DNA of 64,000 nt from Microthyrium microscopicum (lineage: Eukaryota > Ascomycota > Dothideomycetes > Microthyriales > Microthyriaceae). How positions within the stretch are numbered: the first letter of the stretch is position 1; the number at the start of each line of letters is the position of its first letter. Below, piece after piece: positions 1 to 11,093 of the stretch. Position numbers and translations under genes: made by a program. The stretch lies in contig MU004236.1 in the NCBI GenBank assembly GCA_010405405.1, forward strand, positions 1,680,070-1,744,069. The letters are read 5' to 3'. Under the pieces are notes generated by a model. The model had not been told where the DNA came from. It did no database searches and was given only the letters and a program-made list of their open reading frames with translations.

Positions 1-188
1 TGCTCCCTCCATTGGCGTTTGTAAGAACCCCGACTCGTCCCAACCTCACCCTCTTCAGCATGAAACCCGATTTGGGCCTGGAGACAATGATGAGGGAATA
101 CTTTGACTAATTTGTTTCATTTTGTCTCTCTTCCGAATTCACCACGATCCTTGCTTCCCCTTTCCTTGTCCTGATCCTTGTATTCATT

Positions 189-2096
189 ATGGTCGTGGTA
201 AGATCCGGCATCTTGCGCCTGTATCATTTTCGGCCTAAACCAATTCTATTCTCGTCTCAATGGCTTCTTCAACATCAAATTCCTGTCCAGCGCTTTTCAG
301 TCATATCCAAAACATACCTCCAAGGACCAACACAACCATCTCCAGACCCAAATCCACTCCCTGTTGACAATGAGCTACCCCCAGACTCAACATCTATTCC
401 TAAAGGAGCATGGAAGGGAACTGCTTTCAAAATGGCTGAGAGCGCACTTACTACTCTTGCATCCATAACAATTCTAGGGTTAGTGCTCGATATCATGTTA
501 CACTTGTGTATCCAGCTAAATATGTACTAGACTTATTGGATACTCATATACGTTGTACTATAAGCGCATGGTTCTCGCAAAGATGGAAGTTAGTAGTTTT
601 CGGATGCTTTCTCATCTCCTGTATTGACCATTGCTCCAGAATGCTTTCACGCCTGGCGACCCAGTCCTGGATCTAGCCTATTCACGGGGCGCATCACCAG
701 ATGGGGAGAGCGCAAGTGATCACCAGCATTGGGTCCAACGACCAGAACAATCAGTCATAGACGCCATTATCGCTGGTCGTCTGCAGGAACACTACTACCT
801 GCTCATCGGCGAAAAGGGCGTCGGCAAGTCATCCATGCTCATCGACGCTATGCGTAAAATCGATGGCGAAGGTGTGGCCATGTTTGAAGCGCATGCCGAT
901 CTGGAAATATTTCGCGTCCGGCTAGGCAAATCCCTGGATTTCGAGTACCACGAGGACAACATTGGATCGCTGTTTTCGATACGTGGACCTCGTGATGCAA
1001 GTGCAATTTTGGATATTGAGCGTGCGTTCAATAAGCTGGAGAAAGTTGCATTGAAGCGAAGAAAGGCGGTTGGCAGACCGCTGATCCTCATCATCAATAG
1101 CGTTCATCTGCTTAGAGATGACGAGGATGGACGCGATTTGATCGAGTTGATCCAACAAAGAGCGGAGCAATGGGCTGCCTCGAATTTGGTGACGGTGGTC
1201 ATGAATAGCGACGACTATTGGGTTTACGAACGACTGAAGAACTATGCGACTCGTCTGAAAGTCCTGCCCGTACTTGATTTGACCAAGGATGCGGCGCTAT
1301 CAGCACTCAAATCTTATCGTTTAAGATATTTCAACGAAAATACCTCCAAGTCTATGCTCGAAGAGGTATATTCAAGAGTTGGTGGGCGGGTCTCATTCTT
1401 GAGTCGGGTGGCGAAAGAGAAAAACATGCTGCAAGTCTGCCAGTACATTGAGGAGGCTGAAAAGACGTGGTTTCTAAACAAGGTACGCCAAAAAGAAGAC
1501 CGGATGTCTATTACCATACCTAACAGTTGCAGTGCTGGATACTTGGCTCAGAAATGGATGACGATGTTATGGATCAGCAGAAATTCGCGTCTGCGGCCAT
1601 GGTGCTAGCCAAAGCACTGGTAGAACAAGAAGCAGAACAGCATCTAGACCACCAATCCGACGACGAACAGGACACAGACTCCACAGGGGTAATAACAAAA
1701 TCAGTCAAAGATTCCAAGGGGAACTACGTGCTCCCCTCTCTCCCACTTCACAAAGCTCGCGAAGTCATGACGCGAGCCGACTTCATTCAAGCTTACGACC
1801 ACGACAATATCTTCACCATCAGCGCTGACGGCAGAGTGCGAGCTGATAGTGTGCCAATGATGACTGCCTTCCGTTCCGTCTGCAATGAACCTGGATTCGC
1901 CAAGTTCCTTGAAGACACACTTGATCGCATTAGCGATATCGAATCCTTGGGACGTACGAGAGAACTTACCATCAAGGATCTCTGGAAGGGCGGCAAGTAC
2001 AAACTAATGGTAGCAACTGGCAAAGGATATCCCAGTCACTCCATCGAAATGGAAACCCTGCCCGGCAAAGACGATGATGAAGACGAGGACGACTGA
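189..2096 (+). CDS. Membrane-anchored AAA/Orc1-like ATPase, probably mitochondrial (584 aa, 4 exons)
   Basis: Exons 189-478, 531-588, 640-1482 and 1533-2096 join in frame to 584 aa. The N-terminus is basic and hydroxylated, like a mitochondrial presequence. A membrane segment spans the first junction (about residues 83-105, ALTTLASITILG then LIGYSYTLYY). The ATPase domain has a Walker A GEKGVGKSS near residue 180 and a Walker B-like run LILIINSVHLL. The C-terminal 190 residues are a helical/winged-helix type region ending in an acidic tail (DDDEDEDD). Fungal proteins of this layout are usually annotated as AAA proteins with a C-terminal winged helix, of unknown substrate. Exon 4 could start at 1527 instead, adding two residues; 1533 reads more naturally (NKCWILGSEMDDD). 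Mitochondrial location is inferred from the N-terminus. Confidence 0.8.
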
Positions 2097-2382
2097 TATA
2101 ATGTCAAGATATGTACATTCCCCTTTGTATTAATAACGCATCCTAGTCTTGTATAACGAGCGTTTCAAAAGCCAAAGAATCGACTGTAAACTCAAGAACA
2201 TTTAGACTTGATTTTTAATACGTACTAGTAATATACGGCCCATCTGATGCGGAGCAACTGGTCTAATAGGACCTTAATAACTCCAAGATGAATGCTTTGC
2301 TCTTCTCAGACCTCCACCGATCATACAGCCCATCGATTTCCACAATTATATTCCGAGTTCATGTCGATGGCAACATCTCTAC

Positions 2383-2897
2383 TTATTGTTCTACTCCCGT
2401 CAGCATCCAATTCTTCGTTTCCAAGTGCACTAGACTGACAGGTTTCGCACAAGCCGCATTCTTTCTCCAACAAGCATAAGCATGCGCCGCCTTACAATCA
2501 GAAACCTAAAAACCCATTAGCATCAAATGTCCCCTTCTCCCCTTACTCAAACACCCTCATTACTTACCGCAGCACTAGTCAACCGCACCTGAGGACAAAT
2601 AGCCGGCGCACAATCACACGTTGTGATCGCCTGCGTCTTGACATGTCCATCATGCACATTCTGCGCCACCTTCTTGCGCATATCCTCTGGCTGTGGAAGA
2701 TATTCCGGGTGTCTGTTCCGTGCCTTGACATCAATGCTCTGGTGCATGGGTACACCGTCAATGATTTTGGACTTGTCGCCGGTGATTTTGGTTGGTTTGA
2801 TGCTGGGTGGACTGCCGGGGCCGGAGACGGGCTTTTTGGCGAGATCTTCGGCCGCTGCGAGAGCGAGGAGGGTCAGGATGGGGTAGAAGAATTTCAT
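2383..2897 (-). CDS. Small secreted six-cysteine protein (150 aa, 2 exons)
   Basis: Exons 2897-2568 and 2505-2383; the intron has GTAAGT, a TGCTAATG branch site and TTTTTAG. Residues 1-16 (MKFFYPILTLLALAAA) form a clear signal peptide. The middle is Pro/Lys/Asp-rich and lacks cysteine. The C-terminal part carries six cysteines spaced C-x1-C-x4-C-x12-C-x7-C-x6-C, across the exon junction (CDCAPAICPQ, then VSDCKAAHAYACWRKNAAC). An even cysteine number suggests three disulfides in the extracellular protein. I do not recognise the family. It faces the AAA ATPase gene tail to tail, with 286 bp between stop codons. Reading the last exon is essential: without it the last three cysteines are lost. 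Confidence 0.65.
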
Positions 2898-3463
2898 GGC
2901 TGCGGTTGCTTGAATTGGATTGTAACGAGTGTGGTGATGGTTGCGATGGTGTTAAGAATCGGATTCGTTGGATGTAGTGTTGAAGACGAAGGAAGTTGAA
3001 AGAGTTGAAAGATGAACTGAGAAAGCCAGCAGACTGGTCTGTTGCAGTAAAAAACAAGCATTTCCAAATCGAGGAATACAAAATTGCGGGTTGCAATATA
3101 TTTTTCTCTAGATCCATGCGTCTGATTGCTCAGGTGCTCTGAGTTGTATATTAAAAGGGCTGGGAATATATATTTGGTAGCATTATGCCCGACCATCTAT
3201 TTGCCGCAAAATTATGGTCGAGGCCGACCCCAGGAACGAAAGAATTAGCAGCGAGCAACTGTAAGATTAATTACTAGAGATGATCTTATATTTGTTCTGG
3301 AATGTGGCATCACTAGTTGTTGTAATATTGGTGTTTGAATTTGGATTACTGAATCATGAGTTTTTTACCACCAGAGAAACCACAAGAACCTACAGGCAAT
3401 ATACCGCACTACAAAGAAGCTGACTGTAAAGACAAATTATCCCCAATCCGTATCTAGCTTTGC
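2898..3463. other. Intergenic, promoter side of the secreted protein
   Basis: About 570 bp between the start of the secreted protein and the 3' end of the next minus-strand gene. It is moderately AT-rich with no convincing reading frame. No gene or repeat seen. Confidence 0.5.
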
Positions 3464-4333
3464 CTATAGCCTAACCTTAGATTTCAAGTCCTCTTTCCAA
3501 ATCATCATTTCCTCAAACAGAGCCATCACTGCTTGAACTGGATCCTTATTGCTCGAAATAGACAAGTCGGAGTCCGAGCCGTCTTCCGTGTCCTTGTTAC
3601 TTGTAGTGGCAGTGTCGGATACTGTACTAGCCTGTTCAGTTGCCTGAAAAGGAGCCAGCGATGCTCGATTGCTGTCTCTAATTAGAGCAGCTACTTCCTC
3701 GAGTTTAGTGGTAAATTTGGCCCAGACGTCGCCCGATGATCCCTCGTGAAGTAGTTGTGAGTGTCTCAAAGATTCGACTTGCTTCTCGAGTCTTTCTATC
3801 TTGTCATGTGCAGCTCCACACGCACCGCAACACGCCTGCTGCTCCTGGAGTGTTTGCAGTGGCGTTCCAGGCAAGTGTGTATTGGGCTGCGGGTGAGCGT
3901 CCCGATCCAAGTGATAACCGCTTCCAGATGAGTCCTGTGGGCTGGGAGGCGTTTCAGGCAGGTGTGTATATAGTGATGCGTATTGGCTGCGGGTCTTGGA
4001 TTGTGACCCGGTTTTCCCTTCAGGGTAACGATGGATTTCGATTGAGCCATTTACGATAGGAGGTGTCCAGTCATCGGGTAAGGGGGCTGGATACTGTCGT
4101 TGCTCTGGCTTGAAGGGAGCAACGATTGCTGCCGGATCTGGAAGTTGAGCTAGAGGAGTAGGTGTTGAGACTGATGGGGAAACATCGTCTTCGTGGGGAG
4201 GACTCTCCTCTTGAGGCATATTGTTGGTAGCCAAAGGTAGAAGGGGAAGAGGAAATATCAAAGTTCCTCTCCAGGGCCTTGGCTCACTTCCATCAGACAT
4301 AGTGAAGGTAGATGGGTTGTAGATGATGAACAA
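3464..4333 (-). CDS. Hypothetical disordered protein with a short coiled coil (289 aa)
   Basis: Single open frame. The first ATG is at 4333; a second at 4300 (MSDGSEPRPWRG) looks a more natural start and would give 278 aa. Residues 30-150 are Pro/Ser/Thr/Asp-rich and probably disordered. Two similar blocks, THLPETPPSPQDSSG and THLPGTPLQTLQEQ, suggest a small internal duplication. A coiled-coil stretch (AAHDKIERLEKQVESLR) follows a CCGACG cluster near residue 170, and the C-terminus is a short helical run. I do not recognise a domain. Protein-like composition on this strand and the coiled coil support a real gene, but it could have an extra exon or be poorly conserved. Confidence 0.45.
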   Translation of the reverse strand: MFIIYNPSTFTMSDGSEPRPWRGTLIFPLPLLPLATNNMPQEESPPHEDDVSPSVSTPTPLAQLPDPAAIVAPFKPEQRQYPAPLPDDWTPPIVNGSIEIHRYPEGKTGSQSKTRSQYASLYTHLPETPPSPQDSSGSGYHLDRDAHPQPNTHLPGTPLQTLQEQQACCGACGAAHDKIERLEKQVESLRHSQLLHEGSSGDVWAKFTTKLEEVAALIRDSNRASLAPFQATEQASTVSDTATTSNKDTEDGSDSDLSISSNKDPVQAVMALFEEMMIWKEDLKSKVRL

Positions 4334-4960
4334 GCTTGGAGGGAATGTTTGTAGAGGAAAGTTGAAGAGAATAAGACTTACTCGCAGCTGGGGGACGGCG
4401 GGTTCTTATAGTACTCGCAGGAGTCTGGTCGAGGTCAACCATTAAAGAAGGTTCGACCTATCCGTGGTTTATGGAAGGAACCTATGACTGTTTCATGCCG
4501 TACAGACTGGAATGAACGGGCTGTTCGTACCTACCATGTCTTAAGGTTGATACAGGTTCAGAAACTACCTACTACCAGAAACACTGCGATGATTCAACTC
4601 GATGGTTTAGTTCTCCGGTTAGTCTTGTTTTGAGTTGGGTATCTCCGTACTCGTGTAGTATATCTAACCAACGCTTGAGGACAACGAATGTGATGGGAAG
4701 CCTGTCACCTCTTTCCCGTCAAATGCTTTACTTGAGAGCTATCGGCAATACCCAAGTACTTACTACTCAGTGGTTCACGGGCACATATATTGGTAGGATG
4801 GGCAGCGGCAACGCACATTTCTAGTCAAAAATATGCCATTTGAGAAACTTAAAATATAGTATGGTAGAAACATGATTTAGCGTAGAGATACTGATAGCAA
4901 AGACAAAGATTTGGTACATATCTTGAATAATAGTCCATATGTTGACACTAGCGCGGCTGT
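4334..4960. other. Intergenic; nothing recognised
   Basis: Between the hypothetical gene's start and the PMS1 stop codon, about 630 bp. It should hold the upstream gene's promoter and the PMS1 3' UTR. The 64-codon frame at 4630-4824 has no protein-like character. Confidence 0.5.
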
Positions 4961-7900
4961 CTACCTATCATCCTCACCACTAAGCTCTTCTCCTGCATCC
5001 GAAGACTCGGCATAGAATTCAGTCGCAAAACGAGTCCACTGTACACTCCCGAGCGGTTTCTCTTCCATACTAGCGAGGCCATCACCCTCTGACCAGCCTT
5101 GCCATGAATTTAGCGTAGTTAGATGTCGCATCGTCGGACGACCATGAGGACAGTTCCATGGCTTGTCAATCTCGCCCATGTGACGCACAATAGTATCCAT
5201 TTGCTTTGGCGTCATCGTTCTACCTACCATGACTGAGCTACGGCAAGCGCGCATAGCAAACATTCGACGCACTTTGCTTGGGCGTGGCACTGAAGAGCCT
5301 GCATGATCACTCAGCAGCGCAACTAGCTCTTCAAGGTCCCGAGAGTCGAAGACAACCTCTTTGCTCATGGGTAGGCTGATTAGTTGGCACCGACGACCGA
5401 CTGGGTGATCACCACTTAGGTCCACCTCGATAGTGAATCCATTTTTTGAAAATGCTTCGGGGTTATTGATGATGATTTCTTCCTCTAGAGCGGTCAGGTC
5501 TAGTCGTTTTGGTCGAACTAATGGTTGATTTTGGACCACTGTCGTTGCTTGTAGTCGCTCAAAATTATACTTTTCGTCTGATGCGTGTTGATCGACGATG
5601 AAGACCTCATCCGAACTCCTTCCTGCAACCCAGGTAGATGTTTTGGCCGCAGACTGATCGGGTGGGCGCACCGCGATTATGAATCCTCGGTTGAATTGAC
5701 CAGTGATCCTCATTCGACTGAAATCTTCTTTGGCAACGGTCAGGGATAGTCTTTCTTCCACAGAATCTGCTTCAACATCTTCAAGACTTTTCGCATGATT
5801 CGAAGCTGCAGCAGCTTTGTCCAGCCGGGTCCTTAACGTTTGCATCTGATCCTCAATCTTGGACGGCGTGGTGTCGAGGGTGTGTTGTAAATGCACCGTT
5901 GCATCTCTACGAACTTTAGACCCGAGCATAGATGCTGCTCGCTTGAGGTTGTCTGCTGTAGGTCTTGCAGCTTGTTCTTCCGCTTCTGCAATCATGCGAG
6001 CAACTTTGGCATCCTCACGCCTTTTCTTTTCTGCTTCATCCACGTATTCACCATCTGAGTCACTTTCTGGGTCTTGTAGTTCTGCGGGAGCGCCAGCCTC
6101 TACGTCTTCACTGGCCTCTGTCTGGTCATCATCATCTGCTTCTGTGAGCTCTGGGGCAGTAATCTCATCAAATCTGGCCGGAAGTTCTTGATCCGAGTCT
6201 ATCAAATCATCAGTGTTGAGGCTGCTGCTCGTTTTGTCTCGCTTTTCTTTCCGCTTCTGTGATTGCACAGCAGCTTCCAGATCCATTTCATCCATTGAAA
6301 CATTAGCCATTTGACTCCCTGGTGCTGCAAATGATCTCAAACTTTTGAGGAGGATGGGTTTTGCTGATTGAGCGGACTTTGGTGAGCCTGAAGCTGGTGT
6401 ACTAATCTTCCGCCTTTTTGAGGACACTGGACTACCAAGAGTTGAAACTGTGGTAACATCACCTATAGTTACCGTCACAGTCTCATTTTGGTCTCGAGGT
6501 TGACGAAACCTCTTGAAAGAACTGGAGATTCCTCCAGAGTCTCGAGGTCTAGATCCAGGTGTTGTCGATGGTATTGGGTCTTCAGCATCTCTTGTTCTGG
6601 AACCCGTCGGGGTTCCGGTGACAGTAGCTTCATCTACCGCTGATATGGGTAAGGACTTATGCGGTAACGACTCGGGTTCAGAAGATTTGGTAGCATCGCT
6701 GTGAATCTTGTTGATCGTTTCGAAAGCTCGATTAAACTCCTGAACACGCTTGGGGACCGGCCCGATGCTCTGAGTGGGAGTGCTGATACTATCGTCTATA
6801 CTCAGCGACTCTGGTGGGGGCATTTTTAATGATGCTAAGCCCTTTCCTTTAGCCGGCTCTTCCTCCGTCACTTCAGGCAGCTCTTCATTTGGGTCATCGA
6901 CCGGCAACGATTCTCGCGTGATCGCCTCTTTCTTCTTTGGCGCAGCGTCTACTGTTCCTCTGTCCACAGTACCCCTTCCAATGAATTTACGCATCAAGCT
7001 TCCTGGAGGGAGCATGTTGGCATCGTCAGAGGAGGTCGGTGGATCCGATAACGCGGTAAACCGTTGCTTTTCAATAGCAGACTCCTCTATTGTTGGGCCA
7101 CTGACGGCTCGAACTGGAGTATCTCGATTGACAGTGAGTGGCTTGTAAGCAGGTAGTTTGCTGTTGAGTAACTGTGATTGAGGAACGCTTTGATCGTGAG
7201 CCTCAAAAAGCTCCGTCAGATTAGTCTTCAGTGCCTCCAAAAGAGCCGTTTGGTCATGAAGCAGAATTGTGCGCTTGTCCGGAGAAACATTAACGTCGTA
7301 AGAATTAGTATCCATAATAAGATTCGCAAAGATAAATGGTGATTGTGTAAAATTGTACGCCCTGTAGGCCTCATTAATAGCTTTGGCGAGCTGAGGAAGA
7401 GCACACGGGCGAGAATTGACAAAGAACATTTGTCGATCTGGCGCTTGTCGTCCTTCACCAACGACAGGTCTACTGATGTGCCCCACAAGCTGTATTTCTC
7501 TGGAGACAACATCGTTTTGTGTACTCCAAGTCCTGGCGGACTGACTGGGTAGCGTGCTTGGGTTAAGATCGAACTTCAAGTCCAGGGCAAGTAAAGAAGA
7601 TAACGCTTTGGCGCTGAACACGTTTGCAATGTTTTCGCGTGTCGATGCATTTCCTTGGGTCGAAAAGACAACATTTTTCTTGCTTCGAATGGTTAGTGGT
7701 GACAAGCAAGATTGATGTAGTCGAGCTTACCCCTTAGTGGGAGAGTTGCTCACAATGAATCGAACATCAGTGCTGATGCAAGCGTATGCATTGAGCAGGT
7801 TGAGAACCTTTTGGTACTCTCGTTTAATGTTTCGCTCTAGCTCTTTCCGCCGTACTGGCAAGTTCTTGAAGATATTCTCGACGGTCACAGTTGTGCCTTT

Positions 7901-8482
7901 CTGCCCAGCAACAACTGATTTGCTCTTGACTTTCCCGGATATTTCAAATTCGAGTTTCGTTCCTTTAGGTTTGTCGCATTCTCGGGCCGTGGTAACGTAA
8001 AAGGTGGAAAGTGCGCATAACGATGAGAGCGCCTCACCACGAAACCCAAACGTATTGAGCTTGCCGAGATCTGCATACGACGAGAGTTTCGATGTATGAT
8101 GCTTTAGCGCTGGCACTTGATCAGCCAAAGCCTATCATTCAGTGAATAGAAGTCACCTAGAGACTCAAAATCGTCAGGCCCAATACCACTGCCATTGTCC
8201 TGAACCTCAATGGAGTCCAGCCCATTATTTTTGAACCTAATTTCTGTTTTCATCGAAAATTAGCCCCGCAGTATACATCATTCTCTTAGCGTTTTTCAAT
8301 TTACCAATCGAGGTGGCATGAGCATCAAGACTGTTCTCAACAAGCTCCTTGACCACGGAGTTGAGATCAACGATGACTTGACCCGACTGGATCTGGTGAA
8401 CCTATGACAATTTAGTTGTTATCCTAATTATTCCAGACAGCTCACATACCGAACGCCCCTCGATGGGTTTGATAGTGGCCAT
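4961..8482 (-). CDS. pms1: DNA mismatch repair endonuclease Pms1 (PMS2-type MutL homolog, 1105 aa, 5 exons)
   Basis: Exons 8482-8450, 8401-8305, 8243-8157, 8109-7731 and 7682-4961. The N-terminal GHKL ATPase domain shows [12 protein letters not shown] (Mg/ATP site), a DNGSGI motif, [10 protein letters not shown] and [16 protein letters not shown], followed by the MutL transducer domain (MFFVNSRPC). A linker of about 400 residues, acidic and Ser/Pro-rich, leads to the C-terminal dimerisation/nuclease domain. There the metal-binding endonuclease motif DQHA-x2-E-x4-E is intact ([12 protein letters not shown], near residue 896), as are ACR and [10 protein letters not shown]. With Mlh1 this family forms MutL-alpha, which nicks the mismatched strand in the nucleus. 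Exon 3 to 4 uses a 47-bp intron (8110-8156); joining gives DFESLALKHH, matching the PMS2 family. Longer than yeast Pms1 because of the linker. Confidence 0.95.
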
Positions 8483-8911
8483 ATCAGCCCATGATCGATG
8501 ATGAAGGGGGTGGAGATGGAGGGGAAACGCGTCGCGTACCATTTTAGGCACGGCTTCGCGCCATCACGAGATCAGCTCCTCAACTGAGTCTTCACCCCTT
8601 TCCGATCTAGGAAGTTTATTTACCTTTTTTACTAATCTTCTTTATTCACACATGTAAATTTCATGTTATCTGGGTTTTCTTCACGCAATTTTCAAAGACG
8701 AACACCCTGAACAATCGAAAAAGACATGGGAATTCTTGCAGAAGCACAACGTAAATCTGAAGCAAACTTCAAGGAGGACCGTGTTAAACATGTGTAGGTA
8801 ATTTCATCTCGCATTCATCATATTCACTATCATCAAGCACGAAACCAAAAGTACAAGAAAGCAAATGCTACCACCCTATGCAAAGCGCAAAACACGATAA
8901 GAAATTCTTCC
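8483..8911. other. Intergenic, PMS1 promoter and MFS gene 3' end
   Basis: About 430 bp, AT-rich toward the MFS gene. A 24-codon frame starting ATGGGAATTCTTGC at 8727 is too short to support. No other structure seen. Confidence 0.45.
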
Positions 8912-10422
8912 TCAAAACACCACCAGCTTGCCATCTTTCCCTCTCAATTTCCACCCAACCTCTTTTGATCTGGCCATCACAAACGCTGCTGTGCCAAAGA
9001 CATAGCAGACAGTCGTAAAAACTGCAACCCCAAGATATCCACCATCACAAGCCTTCAACAGCATCCCCGCAATTGGAATCCCCGTTAACGTCCCAAAAGA
9101 CACCAATGTATAACAGGTGGCATAATACCGACCATATTCCCCAGTACTGCACAGCTGCCCTACACAGACCGGCGTCAAAGAGATATTCGCTCCACTCGCA
9201 AATCCAAACAGTACCGCAAATGCGACTGTCAGCGGCAGCACCGTATTCTGTGCACTCATTTGTGTCGCTGGCACCCATAGGCCCACAGCGGCAATTCCGC
9301 AGAGCACGAGTAGGACGATCATACTGTTGAATCTCCCCACGCGATCAGCAAAGAGTCCTGGTACAAAGCGGCCCAGTACACTCCCCGCATTCAACACCGT
9401 TACCAGCACAGGCGCAAAGCCCGCTGGCGCAGCATGTGTCGAAACCGCAAAGCTAGCAATATACGCGATCGGAACGAAAAGTCCCCACTCCATGAAGAAC
9501 ACGCCTGCCGTCGTCCACGCGAAACTCGGTCTCTTAAGGATCCGTAGATCAGGCAAATATTGCGCCAATCCGCGTGTCGGCCTCTTGCTGTAGACCGTAT
9601 TGGCGCGCACAAGCACAATGCTCAACACACACAAAAGTCCGACAATGAGAGCGAGAATGCGCGTTGCCCACGCCCAGCCGACGCGTGGAAAGAGTACAGA
9701 TAGCATGAGTGGGAAGATGATGCCGCCCATTGCACCACCAGCCGCTGCGATACCGGTGGCAAGGGCGCGGCGGGCTAGGAAGAAATGCCCGACGGATGCG
9801 AGGGCGGGCGTGAAGATTAGGGATGTGCCGGCGCCACAGAGGATGCCGGTGGATAGGATGAAGTGCCAGTAGGCAGTGCTGATGCCCATAAGAAGGATGC
9901 CAGCGATGAGGCAGATGGTGCCGCAGATGAGCAGGACTTTGGGACCTTTGACGTCGAAGATGGGTCCGATTTGAAGACCGCCGAAGAAGGAGAGGAAGAC
10001 GTAGAGGCTGAAGATCCAGCCGATGGAACTTTCGCTTTGGGTGCTTAGTTGGTGGGTCATGAGGTATTCTTGGAATACACCGACTAGATTAAGGTTAGCG
10101 GGAGGGGTTGTATGCTGTATGTGATGCACTTACTTGTTGCCATGAAGCCAAAGCTGGCCATGTTACCACTGAAGGAACCTAGGACTACCAACCATGCTCG
10201 CGTTCCACCCTCTGGGTACGTGCGAGTGCTTATATTGCGATTGATAACAGGCCGTGATGGAACGGTACGAATCTTCTCGGCCGTTGGGACGGTGTCGTCA
10301 TGGCGTGTGATCTGAAGATAGATAGAAGAGAGTTCAGAAATGGATTCAACATCGTGATGATGGTAGGCAGTGGTAGGAAGTTCGATGGGTCCTGGCGTGC
10401 TGCCGTTGAAGAACGTGGTCAT
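8912..10422 (-). CDS. MFS transporter, monocarboxylate-porter (MCT) type (486 aa, 2 exons)
   Basis: Exons 10422-10134 and 10083-8912, with a 50-bp GTAAGT intron. A hydrophilic N-terminus of about 75 residues precedes the family entry motif YPEGGTRAWLVVLGSF in TM1. The joined sequence reads MATIGVFQEYLMTHQLS. About twelve hydrophobic helices follow, with GLQIGPIFDVKGPK in the TM2-3 loop and a GRFVPGLFADRVGRFNSM loop in the second half. Fungal MCT-like proteins of this length sit in the plasma or vacuolar membrane; substrates are mostly unknown and this one cannot be assigned. A 10-codon upstream extension begins only with TTG, so ATG 10422 is taken as the start. Same orientation as PMS1 but with its own promoter region. 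Confidence 0.88.
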
Positions 10423-11093
10423 GTACCAATAGTAAGAATATATAAGTGACAATTTATATTGATATCCAAAAGATTGTTTTGTGGAAGTTTCGAATATTGT
10501 TTAATTGTTTGTTTTGGTGTTTCGAGTCTTAGTTGGCGATATCTGATGTCTTTATGCCATCCCAAACTCAGTGTTATTTCAAAGTACATTGCCATCTGCC
10601 TGGAAAACTTTTATCCCATTACTCGATCGACAATGAATATACCCATCGGATGACTAGTGAAAAGGCAGTAACAGCCAAATAGCGTATGTGGATGCACCAT
10701 TCGACCAATGAAAAATTACGATATGTTCGTCGATGCGCTTGTCGGAGTCGCCCGATAAGGGAATCCTCAGAGCCCAGCAGTGAACTGTGTTGAAGTCGGC
10801 CCGCCCCGACAGCAAGCCAACCAGAGATCAGAATTCCAACGTCACATTGCATACTTAAAGGTCTAGGCGGGGAAATATGGGAGTTGAACACTCGTTCGGC
10901 CTGGTTATTATTGACATTTTGAAAGTACGTTGGTTATACCAGGCAACTACTCAGAGGCAATGAAGAGGGCGATTTCTAGCGAAAACAGGCTCAAAGCAGC
11001 CTGGATGATGTTTCATTGCTTCGTTCTTCTATCTCATATCTCGTCAACTCGCTCCATGCACCAAAGAGTGTAGCCACCCAAGTCATACAATAT
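10423..11093. other. Intergenic; nothing recognised
   Basis: About 670 bp between the MFS start and the OGT stop codon. It should contain the MFS promoter and the OGT 3' UTR. Frames of 64-90 codons here have no protein-like features. Confidence 0.45.

Noticed and set aside
8727-8801. 24-codon frame (MGILAEAQRKSEAN...) between PMS1 and the MFS gene
   Set aside because: Too short and without any supporting signal.
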